Assembly: GCA_027067035.1 (NCBI GenBank)
Contig: JAMOMO010000392.1
Location: 1 to 7,096 of the forward strand
Origin: Desulfobulbaceae bacterium
GTDB taxonomy: Bacteria; Desulfobacterota; Desulfobulbia; Desulfobulbales; Desulfocapsaceae
Direction of reading: 5' to 3'
DNA: 7,096 nt
Within the stretch, counting starts at the first letter, position 1. Each line of letters starts with the position of its first letter. Both the position numbers and the translations under genes were made by a program. A model generated the notes under the pieces. That model had not been told where the DNA came from, did not search any database, and worked only from the letters and a program-made list of their open reading frames with translations. Of this stretch, positions 1 to 6,018 are shown piece after piece.

Positions 1-1
1 A

Positions 2-640
2 ACTGAACTGCAGCTGTTTGAGACCATGGTCCATCCGTGTCTGCCACAAGTCAGGGAGCGGGTGGATGAGGTACTGATTTTCCGGGAGATTCCGGGACGG
101 AGCCTTCTCTCCTGCCTGAACCGGGGGCCATTGGAGGATACGCTGCTGCTGCCTGTCTTTGATCAGCTGTGTGACCTCACAGCGTCTCTTCATGCTGCAG
201 GAATTGTCCACCATGACCTTCGACCGCATATCCTGATGCTGGATGAGAGACAGCGGATCTGTCTTATTGACATGGGGCTGGCGGCAACGGACCGGCAGGA
301 GGATCCAATTGCAGCAGCCGGTCTTGGCCCTCAGGGCGATCTGCTCTATCTTGCACCGGAACAGATTCAGGGCAAACGGGGTGATCCGCGCAGTGACATC
401 TACGGAATTGGAGTGTTGCTCTACCAGGCGGTCACCGGCTGTCTGCCTTTCAGCAGGAAACAGCGATCGGTCCAGCGCTGGTTGCAGTATAAGGAGCATA
501 TAAAAACGCCTGCAAGCTGTCGCCCTGATCTGTCAACATCCCTTGAACAGGTTATTCTCAAAGCTCTCTCCTCTGATATCGGACAACGCTATCAATGGGT
601 GGAGGATCTGTGGGAGGATTTGAAAACTGCGGTGATATAG
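2..640 (+). CDS. Ser/Thr protein kinase domain protein, C-terminal part (5' end outside window)
   Basis: The frame is open from the window edge, so the ATG at 26 is probably internal and the gene starts to the left. The visible protein runs from about helix alphaC/beta4 (LFETMVHPCLPQV) through the whole C-lobe of a eukaryotic-type (Hanks) kinase and stops right after it. Numbering from the Met at 26: catalytic loop HHD at 62-64, DMG in place of DFG at 82-84, APE at 110-112, and a well-kept SDIYGIGVLLYQAVTG stretch (alphaF) near 123-138. The ATP-binding lysine and glycine loop lie outside the window. Oddities: in the HRDLKPxN motif, Arg is His63, Lys is Arg66 and the metal-binding Asn is Ile69. 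The catalytic Asp64 and the DxG Asp82 remain. The family phosphorylates Ser/Thr on protein targets, but this member may be weakly active or a pseudokinase. No membrane segment is visible in this part. It is convergent with the NERD gene. The fold is certain; activity is not. Confidence 0.88.
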   Translation, partial: TELQLFETMVHPCLPQVRERVDEVLIFREIPGRSLLSCLNRGPLEDTLLLPVFDQLCDLTASLHAAGIVHHDLRPHILMLDERQRICLIDMGLAATDRQEDPIAAAGLGPQGDLLYLAPEQIQGKRGDPRSDIYGIGVLLYQAVTGCLPFSRKQRSVQRWLQYKEHIKTPASCRPDLSTSLEQVILKALSSDIGQRYQWVEDLWEDLKTAVI

Positions 641-669
641 AGCCGGGCTGCGGCTCCTGAAAGAGTTTT
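640..669 (+). terminator. Weak candidate terminator hairpin after the kinase gene
   Basis: A 6-bp GC-rich stem GAGCCG / CGGCTC (640-645 with 651-656) has a 5-nt loop and starts at the last base of the kinase stop codon. A short TTTT (666-669) lies about 9 nt downstream, too far and too short for a textbook intrinsic terminator. The convergent position makes a terminator role plausible, but the sequence evidence is weak. Confidence 0.3.
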
Positions 670-674
670 ACTGC

Positions 675-698
675 GGGTGGTTTTTTGTGTTTCCACCC
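675..698. repeat. Inverted repeat in the convergent kinase/NERD spacer
   Basis: GGGTGG (675-680) and CCACCC (693-698) form a perfect 6-bp inverted repeat around a 12-nt T-rich loop that contains TTTTTT. It sits between two genes that end facing each other. On neither strand is the stem followed by a U-tract, so it is not a standard intrinsic terminator. It may still fold and help end transcription. Confidence 0.4.
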
Positions 699-718
699 TC
701 ACCGGACGCCCATGCATT

Positions 719-1618
719 TTATGTATCCTGTTTGTAGGAAGAGGCTTCCACAGTCCTGCACATCCGGTCTATCTGGTGAGAAACGGCCTTGATTTGCTGT
801 GGGGACAGGATCCTTTCTTTCCTGGCCAGAAAACTTGAATCCTTTCCGTTGTAGACGGGCATAGCAGCCGGAGCAGTCCTGTCTATCCACCAGCCTGGGA
901 TTGCCAGTACAGGAAGGACTTTACATGGTGCCCCTGTGACTTTTGAAAGCCATAAGCTCAGCCATTGGGACTGTCTTTTTGCCTGTTCAAGCGGCCTGCT
1001 TTCCGTCCAGGTTGGAAAGATCAGCCTGTTGCCGTCATATTTTACCTTCCAGTTATTGTTTTCAGCCACCCGTGATTTTGCTCTCCCCTTTGTCTCTATG
1101 GCGAATACACCCGGCGGACCGACAAGTATATGGTCAATATTGAATCCATCAGCCGGAAAGTCGTGGAAGACAAAGAATCCATCTCTGATGCGATTGTTCA
1201 GTTCCTGCCCGACAGCCAGTTCACAGTCATACCCGAGACGAAGATGGTTGCGCTGCTTGAGCAGTCTGAATATCTTTGTGAAGAGGTATGATCCACCACC
1301 AGTGATAGCGGCAAGGCAGCTGATTCCTGTGAATAGATTGATTTGCTTTCCGGAAGAGAAATATTCCGTGATGATGATTGAATAGATCAGTACAGAGCTG
1401 GTTGGAATCAAAAACAGGTACATCAATATGTCATAGGTCATTTCCTGAATCTGTTCGTTCAGGGATTGTCCGGGACTGCGCAGCATCTCCATATTCAGAG
1501 GTGATTTTTTCCTCTCTGTCTGCTTTTTATAAATCCACAAAATAGTAGAGGTCGGTACTATACACAGGACCAGGAAAAGCAGGGTTGGCAGAAAGGAAAT
1601 GGGTATCTGGATGTTCAT
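719..1618 (-). CDS. Membrane-anchored NERD (nuclease-related) domain protein
   Basis: About 299 aa if started at the ATG at 1618. Three hydrophobic segments lie at roughly residues 6-29, 63-86 and 93-115. Basic stretches after TM1 (KKQTERKK) and TM3 (KIFRLLKQR) predict an outside N-terminus and a cytosolic C-terminal domain. That domain, from about residue 130, is NERD-like: GYDCELAVGQEL, then NIDHILVGPPGVFAIETKG, then a KVLPVLAIPGWW strand. Asp162, Glu175 and Lys177 fit the D-x12-E-x-K pattern of the PD-(D/E)xK nuclease fold. NERD domains are predicted nucleases of mostly unknown role, often joined to kinase, helicase or topoisomerase-type modules. Start: the ATG at 1618 opens directly into TM1 but has no clear ribosome binding site. 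The same frame runs upstream to ATG 1699 and GTG 1840 (373 aa), and is in fact open through the tRNA, so openness alone does not prove coding. A promoter-like pair at 1739-1767 favours 1699 or 1618. Confidence 0.8.
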   Translation of the reverse strand: MNIQIPISFLPTLLFLVLCIVPTSTILWIYKKQTERKKSPLNMEMLRSPGQSLNEQIQEMTYDILMYLFLIPTSSVLIYSIIITEYFSSGKQINLFTGISCLAAITGGGSYLFTKIFRLLKQRNHLRLGYDCELAVGQELNNRIRDGFFVFHDFPADGFNIDHILVGPPGVFAIETKGRAKSRVAENNNWKVKYDGNRLIFPTWTESRPLEQAKRQSQWLSLWLSKVTGAPCKVLPVLAIPGWWIDRTAPAAMPVYNGKDSSFLARKERILSPQQIKAVSHQIDRMCRTVEASSYKQDT

Positions 1619-1738
1619 TTTTTTTGTTTCCGGGGCTTCTTTTGTTCTCTTTAGATGCTGTTGGCGACGCTGTACGTCGTTGATAATAATGGATACCATA
1701 TTTTCAGCATCAGGACTACCGCAGGGAGCGATGTTTGG

Positions 1739-1767
1739 GTTATGCCATGAACCCGGCAGGAATTCAA
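1739..1767 (-). promoter_or_regulatory. Candidate sigma70-like promoter for the NERD gene
   Basis: Read on the minus strand, TTGAAT (1762-1767) and CATAAC (1739-1744) are separated by exactly 17 bp, each matching the consensus at 4 of 6 positions. Transcription would start near 1732, giving a leader of about 33 nt to the ATG at 1699 or about 115 nt to the ATG at 1618. If real, it rules out GTG 1840 as the main start. This is pattern evidence only. Confidence 0.35.
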
Positions 1768-1832
1768 TAACGATACTAACATGCTTTGGAACGATTAGTG
1801 AAAATCCAGGCCGATGAAAGAAGAGAGATTGT

Positions 1833-1854
1833 TCTGACACGCTCCGTGTGCAGA
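1833..1854. repeat. Bulged hairpin upstream of the NERD gene
   Basis: TCTG-ACAC, loop GCTCC, GTGT-(G)-CAGA forms an 8-bp stem with one bulged base and a 5-nt loop. Read on the minus strand it is followed by a pyrimidine-rich ATCTCTCTTCTTTC rather than a clean T-tract. It could contribute to ending the tRNA transcript or could be chance. Confidence 0.3.
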
Positions 1855-1860
1855 CTGATA

Positions 1861-1872
1861 CTTCAGCTGAAG
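1861..1872. repeat. 12-bp perfect palindrome CTTCAGCTGAAG
   Basis: This is a perfect uninterrupted dyad 44 bp past the 3' end of the tRNA-Gln gene. With no loop it is a better candidate for a dimeric DNA-binding site than for an RNA hairpin. No regulator gene is adjacent, so any role is unknown. Confidence 0.45.
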
Positions 1873-1903
1873 AGGTGCTTTCTGGCGTGTTGCTATCGTC
1901 GGG

Positions 1904-1914
1904 AAAGAAAAAAA
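1904..1914 (-). terminator. T-run directly after tRNA-Gln
   Basis: On the minus strand the encoded CCA end is followed after one G by TTTTTTTCTTT. There is no dedicated hairpin before it other than the tRNA structure itself. It probably serves as the release site for the tRNA transcript, or at least marks its end. Confidence 0.4.
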
Positions 1915-1989
<75 letters not shown>

Positions 1990-2013
1990 GGATGAATAAC
2001 TGCTGAGGTGGAT

Positions 2014-2042
2014 TATTTAGAAACTTTTTGTGCTCCTGTCAA
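2014..2042 (-). promoter_or_regulatory. Strong sigma70-like promoter for tRNA-Gln
   Basis: On the minus strand a perfect TTGACA (2042-2037) is followed after exactly 17 bp by TAAATA (2019-2014). The predicted start near 2007 leaves a leader of about 18 nt before the tRNA 5' end at 1989. It begins just past the stop codon of the MEMO1 gene (2056), so the tRNA can be transcribed independently of cysS. Confidence 0.75.
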
Positions 2043-2055
2043 GGAAAATTAACTC

Positions 2056-2877
2056 CTATGAAATAAGTACTCCGGCATATCCAACCACCTGACTCGTGTC
2101 GCCGGTTACTGTACCGGAATCTGTGTAGCGGACCAGTTCGGTTTTCGTGGCACCCAGCTCAAGGGCGGCAATGAGTGCTACGGTCACCGGCATGATGCCG
2201 CACATGGAGATATTGTGGCCTGTGACTGAGCGATAGAGGATGTTGGGGTCCATGTCTGCAAGTTTTTTTAACACATAGTGGTCCTTCTTTCTTGCCGCCT
2301 CACGGGGTTCATAATGGGTCATATCTGATGATGCCACAATGAGAATCTCTCCGGCAGGATACTTCTGTATGACTTGTGCCAGGGCAAGACCAAGTTTTTC
2401 AAGGGTCTGGTATGAGATATGGGAGAGGGTGATGGGTACAATGGAGAGCTTTTCCTGTGCGGCCTGCAGAAACGGAATCTGTACTTCAAGGGAGTGTTCA
2501 TATCTGTGGGCAAGCTCATCCTGCTGAATGGTGTCCGTTTCCCTGAGCAGGGTATCTGCAAAATCCAGATTCACAGGTACGGGGCCCAGGGGCATATCCC
2601 AGACTGCTGTGGAAAGGGCAACAGGAGAGCCTTTCCCGGTGTGGTTGGGCCCCAGAAGGACTACGGTTTCAGGGATATGTATCATTCCCAGTGTTTCAGC
2701 AGCCACGTCTCCGGAGTAGAGGTATCCTGCGTGGGGTGACACCGCTGCCAGGACATTTTCCCGTGTATCGCTCCGGCTCTTGTCAGGTGACAGTTCCTGA
2801 AGGACATGACGTAAGTCAGAAATATCTTCAGGATAAAAACGTCCGGCAACGGATGGCAGGCGGATACTGTTGTCCAT
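2056..2877 (-). CDS. MEMO1 family protein (AmmeMemoRadiSam system protein B)
   Basis: 273 aa, full length for the family, with both ends conserved (IRLPSVAGRFYP at 5-16; GDTSQVVGYAGVLI at 259-272). The family resembles class III extradiol-type dioxygenases. The metal-site residues are present: His49 in SPHAGY, His79 in LGPNHTG and Cys226 in NISMCGIMP correspond to the His/His/Cys iron-binding set described for human MEMO1. HSLEVQIPF (128-136) and SSDMTHY (183-189) are also typical. No signal peptide or membrane segment is seen, so it is cytosolic. The bacterial function is not established; the family often occurs with an AMMECR1-domain protein and a radical SAM enzyme, and neither is in this window. 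It starts one base after the cysS stop, with GAGG five bases before its ATG, indicating co-transcription and probably translational coupling with cysS. Identification is firm, role unknown. Confidence 0.95.
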   Translation of the reverse strand: MDNSIRLPSVAGRFYPEDISDLRHVLQELSPDKSRSDTRENVLAAVSPHAGYLYSGDVAAETLGMIHIPETVVLLGPNHTGKGSPVALSTAVWDMPLGPVPVNLDFADTLLRETDTIQQDELAHRYEHSLEVQIPFLQAAQEKLSIVPITLSHISYQTLEKLGLALAQVIQKYPAGEILIVASSDMTHYEPREAARKKDHYVLKKLADMDPNILYRSVTGHNISMCGIMPVTVALIAALELGATKTELVRYTDSGTVTGDTSQVVGYAGVLIS

Positions 2878-2878
2878 G

Positions 2879-4348
2879 TCAGCCTCGTTTTACGCTCCAG
2901 GCCGTACCATCAGGGCCGTCTTTGAGTTCAATTTCTTTTTCAAGGAGCGTATCACGGATCTGGTCACTGAGTGCCCAGTCCTTGTCCTTGCGTGCCTGGT
3001 TTCGTTTCTGGATAAGCTCCAGAATCTCAGCCTCACTGATATCGGTTTTCGCAAGCATGGCAGCCTTTTTACCGGCCAGGTAGCTCGCAGCATCTTCTTC
3101 GAGAATTCCCATGATGGCGGCAAGTTTCCGTACTGTGGCGGCACCGCTTCTCAGCAGATCTAGATCAGCGGTTGCTGCGTTCTCCGGCAGTTGCCTCAGA
3201 ATTTTATTCATCACCTTAACTGCTTCAAAGAGGCTCCCCTGGGCCTGGGCCGTGTTGAAGTCATTGTCCATGGCCTTTTGAAAACGTTGCTCCAGGCCTT
3301 CAATCTTCTTTCGGTCCTTGTCGCCTGCAAGGGGAACTGCATCGTCCAGGCCTTCCGCCTTCAGAGCATCAATGGCTGCAATGCAGTTGTAGAGGCGGTC
3401 AAGTCCAGCCATGGCATCCTGCATGGCGGCTTCTGAGAAATCCAGGGGATTGCGGTAGTGGGTGGAAAAGATGAAAAAGCGCAATACTTCCGGGTGGTAA
3501 TGGTCGAGTATGTCCCGGATGGTGAGGAAGTTGCCAAGGGATTTGGACATCTTTTCATCACGGATGGTGACGAAACCGTGGTGAATCCACATGTTGACAA
3601 AGGGTTTGTCATTGGCTCCTTCGCTCTGTGCCAGTTCATTCTCATGGTGTGGAAAGATGAGGTCCTGACCGCCGCCATGGATGTCAAAGGTGGATCCGAG
3701 ATATTTGCGGCTCATGGCGGAGCATTCGATATGCCATCCGGGTCTTCCCGGTCCCCAGGGAGACTCCCAGCTGGGCTCTCCCGGTTTTGATGCCTTCCAG
3801 AGCACAAAATCCATGGGGTTTGTTTTGTTCTCGTTAACAGTTATACGGGCTCCGGCCTGCATATCTTCAAGGTTTCGACCGGAGAGCTTGCCGTATCCCT
3901 TAAAAGAGTTCACCGAATAATACACATCTCCGGAGGCAGGGTAGGCCATGTCCTTATCGATCAGTTCGGCGATGAGATCAATCATCTCCTGAATGTGTTC
4001 GGTGGCCTTTGGTTCCATGGTGGGACGGTCGACACCGAGTCTGTCCATGTCCACATAGAACTCGTCAATAAAGCGGTTGGCCAGTTCTTCGGTACTGCTG
4101 TTCTGTTCTGCGGCCCGTGCTATAATTTTGTCGTCGATGTCGGTGAAGTTCCGGACATAGGTGACTTTGTTCCCAGTGTATCTCAGGTAGCGGACAATCA
4201 TGTCAAAGGCAAGAGCAGATCTGGCGTGACCGATGTGACAATAGTCATAGGATGTGATTCCACAGACATAGAGCTTTATATGACCCGGTTCAATGGGTTT
4301 GAGTATTTCTTTTTTCCGTGTAAGTGTATTGTATATCTTTACTGGCAT
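2879..4348 (-). CDS. cysS: Cysteinyl-tRNA synthetase
   Basis: 489 aa, the normal size of bacterial CysRS. It charges tRNA-Cys with cysteine using ATP and is a class I synthetase in the cytosol. Visible signatures: the N-terminal fold with YVCGITSYD (27-35); the HIGH motif HIGH at 38-41; NFTDIDDKII (67-76); WHIECSAM (205-212); IHGGGQDLIFPHHENE (223-238); and KMSKS at 266-270 within DEKMSKSLGNF. Cys29, Cys209, His234 and Glu238 match the four zinc ligands that select cysteine. The C-terminal helical and anticodon-binding part is complete (RNQARKDKDWALSDQIRD at 449-466). The ATG at 4348 gives the family's expected N-terminus (MPVKIYNTLTRKKE), though no strong ribosome binding site precedes it. 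It is the first gene of a two-gene unit with the MEMO1 gene and is divergent from the ampG-like gene. No missing key residues. Confidence 0.98.
   Translation of the reverse strand: MPVKIYNTLTRKKEILKPIEPGHIKLYVCGITSYDYCHIGHARSALAFDMIVRYLRYTGNKVTYVRNFTDIDDKIIARAAEQNSSTEELANRFIDEFYVDMDRLGVDRPTMEPKATEHIQEMIDLIAELIDKDMAYPASGDVYYSVNSFKGYGKLSGRNLEDMQAGARITVNENKTNPMDFVLWKASKPGEPSWESPWGPGRPGWHIECSAMSRKYLGSTFDIHGGGQDLIFPHHENELAQSEGANDKPFVNMWIHHGFVTIRDEKMSKSLGNFLTIRDILDHYHPEVLRFFIFSTHYRNPLDFSEAAMQDAMAGLDRLYNCIAAIDALKAEGLDDAVPLAGDKDRKKIEGLEQRFQKAMDNDFNTAQAQGSLFEAVKVMNKILRQLPENAATADLDLLRSGAATVRKLAAIMGILEEDAASYLAGKKAAMLAKTDISEAEILELIQKRNQARKDKDWALSDQIRDTLLEKEIELKDGPDGTAWSVKRG
2883..2888 (-). promoter_or_regulatory. 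Ribosome binding site of the MEMO1 gene inside the end of cysS
   Basis: On the minus strand ACGAGG (2888-2883) lies five bases before the ATG at 2877 and is part of the last cysS codons. The cysS stop TGA (2881-2879) falls between this site and the start codon. This arrangement fixes the MEMO1 start and suggests coupling of termination and re-initiation. Confidence 0.7.
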
Positions 4349-4388
4349 AATGGCATTTGTCCAGATCCCGGTTTGGCCGGAAAGCTGT

Positions 4389-4417
4389 TTGCTTTTGTAT
4401 TATTAAATAGGTATAGA
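4389..4417 (+). promoter_or_regulatory. Candidate sigma70-like promoter for the ampG-like gene
   Basis: TTGCTT (4389-4394) and TATAGA (4412-4417) are separated by exactly 17 bp within an AT-rich stretch. The start would be near 4424, giving a leader of about 35 nt before the ATG at 4459. The short inverted repeat GGTAT/ATACC (4410-4414 and 4426-4430) straddles the predicted -10 and start site. No equally good minus-strand promoter for cysS was found in this 110-bp spacer, although AT-rich TATA-like hexamers are present. Confidence 0.5.
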
Positions 4418-4458
4418 CTTTATTGATACCATAATTTTATGACGGGGAAAAGGGAAGA

Positions 4459-6018
4459 ATGGCTGAAAAAATAAGGGATAGAAGCTCAAGAATTGATATG
4501 CTGAGGATATGGGTGCACCCCCGGGTTCTCACCATGCTCTTTCTGGGATTTTCCGCAGGAGTTCCCATACTTCTTATCTTTTCCACCCTGTCAGTCTGGT
4601 TGAGGGAGGCCGGAGTGAGCAGATCCGCGGTTACTTTTTTCAGCTGGGCGGCCCTTGGTTATTCCTTTAAATTCATCTGGGCACCCCTGGTGGACAAGCT
4701 GCCCCTTCCCCTGCTCACAAGGCTGTTTGGAAGGCGACGCTCCTGGATGCTGCTGTCTCAGTTTTCGGTGATTGCTGCCATTGTCTGGATGGGCTTTACG
4801 GATCCGACCAGAAGTGAGTCCAGCCTGGTGTACATGGCACTTGCCGCTGTCTTCCTCGGCTTTTCATCCGCCACCCAGGATATCGTCATTGATGCCTATC
4901 GTATAGAGAGTGTGGATGAATCACTGCAGGCCATGCTGGCATCCACCTATGTTGCAGGATATAGAATCGGAATGCTGGTGGCAGGGGCAGGATCACTCTA
5001 TATTGCCTCATGGTTTGGTACCACACGAGAGCTCTACAGTGTGCTTGCCTGGCGTAATACCTATCTGGTGATGGCCGCAGTGATGCTGGTGGGGGTGGTT
5101 ACCACCTGCGTTATTACCGAACCGGAAGAGGCGAAAAAGAGCATTTACGGCTATTCGGTATCCCAGTATATCCGTTTTTTCTGTCTCTTTCTTTTTGCCG
5201 CAGCACTTTTTGCGGGCTGTTTTTTTCTCACCTCATCATCTGCCGGCGGGATTAAGCTTCAACTGGCAGGCACAGACGGGATCCATGGGCGGTTCATCAG
5301 TTTTCTGGTGGAAGCCGTCCGGCTGTTTCTGGCCCTTGGAGTGGCTGCCACCGGAGCGCTTTTTGCGGTGAAGGCCGGGCTTGCCGATGAGGAGATGGTA
5401 CGGGAGAGTTATGTGGCTCCCATCCGGGATTTCTTTGTCCGTTATGGCGGGAAGACCGCTGTTCTCCTTCTGCTTCTGGTCGGTTTTTATCGGATCTCGG
5501 ATATCGTTCTCGGGGTGGTCTCCAATGTCTTTTATCTCGATATGGGGTTCAGCAAGAATGTCATTGCAACAGTGACGAAGACCTTCGGGGTGCTCATGAC
5601 CCTGGCGGGAGGATTTCTTGGTGGTCTGCTCACTGTCCGCTATGGCGTGTATAAGATTCTCTTTACTGGAGGGGTCCTTGCTGCTGCAACAAACCTGCTC
5701 TTTATGCTGCTTGCCAGGTGTGGTAATGATGTTGCCATGCTCACAGTGGTGATTGGTGCGGACAATCTCTGTGCGGGGCTCGCCTCAACAGCCTTTATTG
5801 CCTTTCTTTCAAGTCTCACCAATGTCTCGTTCACAGCGGTGCAGTACGCCCTGTTTTCTTCACTTATGACCCTGTTTCCAAAGCTTATCGGCGGCTATTC
5901 GGGGACCGCTGTTTCAGCTTACGGGTATGAATCTTTTTTTCTGATGACCACCCTTCTGGGGCTACCTGTGCTGGTGCTGATCTGGTTTGCCGGAAGGCTG
6001 CTCAAAGAGGAATCCTGA
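4459..6018 (+). CDS. ampG: AmpG-family muropeptide permease (MFS)
   Basis: 519 aa, hydrophobic throughout, with a 12-14 helix major facilitator layout in the inner membrane. AmpG imports GlcNAc-anhydroMurNAc muropeptides released from peptidoglycan, feeding cell-wall recycling and, in some bacteria, beta-lactamase control. Family hallmarks: LTMLFLGFSAGVPILLIFSTL (about 24-44), the motif-A region WAPLVDKLPLP followed by FGRRRSWMLLSQ (74-101), SSATQDIVIDAYRIE (136-150), and in the second half FYRISDIVLGVVSNVFYLDMGFSK (343-366) and VTKTFGV (372-378). A long middle section (230-345) carries extra hydrophobic segments between the two halves, as in AmpG. Start: the ATG at 4459 has AGGGA just upstream with a short 3-nt spacing; Met14 is a less likely alternative. 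Its last 57 bp overlap the opposite-strand mutY gene. Family assignment is firm. The substrate is inferred, since AmpG-like carriers can differ in specificity. Confidence 0.88.
   Translation: MAEKIRDRSSRIDMLRIWVHPRVLTMLFLGFSAGVPILLIFSTLSVWLREAGVSRSAVTFFSWAALGYSFKFIWAPLVDKLPLPLLTRLFGRRRSWMLLSQFSVIAAIVWMGFTDPTRSESSLVYMALAAVFLGFSSATQDIVIDAYRIESVDESLQAMLASTYVAGYRIGMLVAGAGSLYIASWFGTTRELYSVLAWRNTYLVMAAVMLVGVVTTCVITEPEEAKKSIYGYSVSQYIRFFCLFLFAAALFAGCFFLTSSSAGGIKLQLAGTDGIHGRFISFLVEAVRLFLALGVAATGALFAVKAGLADEEMVRESYVAPIRDFFVRYGGKTAVLLLLLVGFYRISDIVLGVVSNVFYLDMGFSKNVIATVTKTFGVLMTLAGGFLGGLLTVRYGVYKILFTGGVLAAATNLLFMLLARCGNDVAMLTVVIGADNLCAGLASTAFIAFLSSLTNVSFTAVQYALFSSLMTLFPKLIGGYSGTAVSAYGYESFFLMTTLLGLPVLVLIWFAGRLLKEES

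Noticed and set aside
936..1385. Plus-strand open frame of 149 codons opposite the NERD gene
   Set aside because: It lies wholly antisense to a recognisable protein domain, its translation has no domain or sensible composition, and no ribosome binding site is evident.
2419..3083. Plus-strand open frames opposite the MEMO1 and cysS genes (for example 2419-2739 and 2691-3083)
   Set aside because: Both genes on the minus strand have full family motifs across these bases. The antisense translations are Ser/Arg/Gly-rich with no recognisable domain.
3995..4426. Plus-strand open frame of 143 codons running out of antisense cysS into the divergent spacer
   Set aside because: It is mostly the complement of conserved CysRS sequence (around HIGH), lacks a ribosome binding site, and ends in the spacer containing the ampG promoter candidate.
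4410..4430. GGTAT/ATACC inverted repeat over the ampG -10 region as a regulator operator
   Set aside because: Only 5 bp per arm in AT-rich DNA, with no regulator gene nearby. AmpR-type sites could not be recognised, so it is mentioned only with the promoter.
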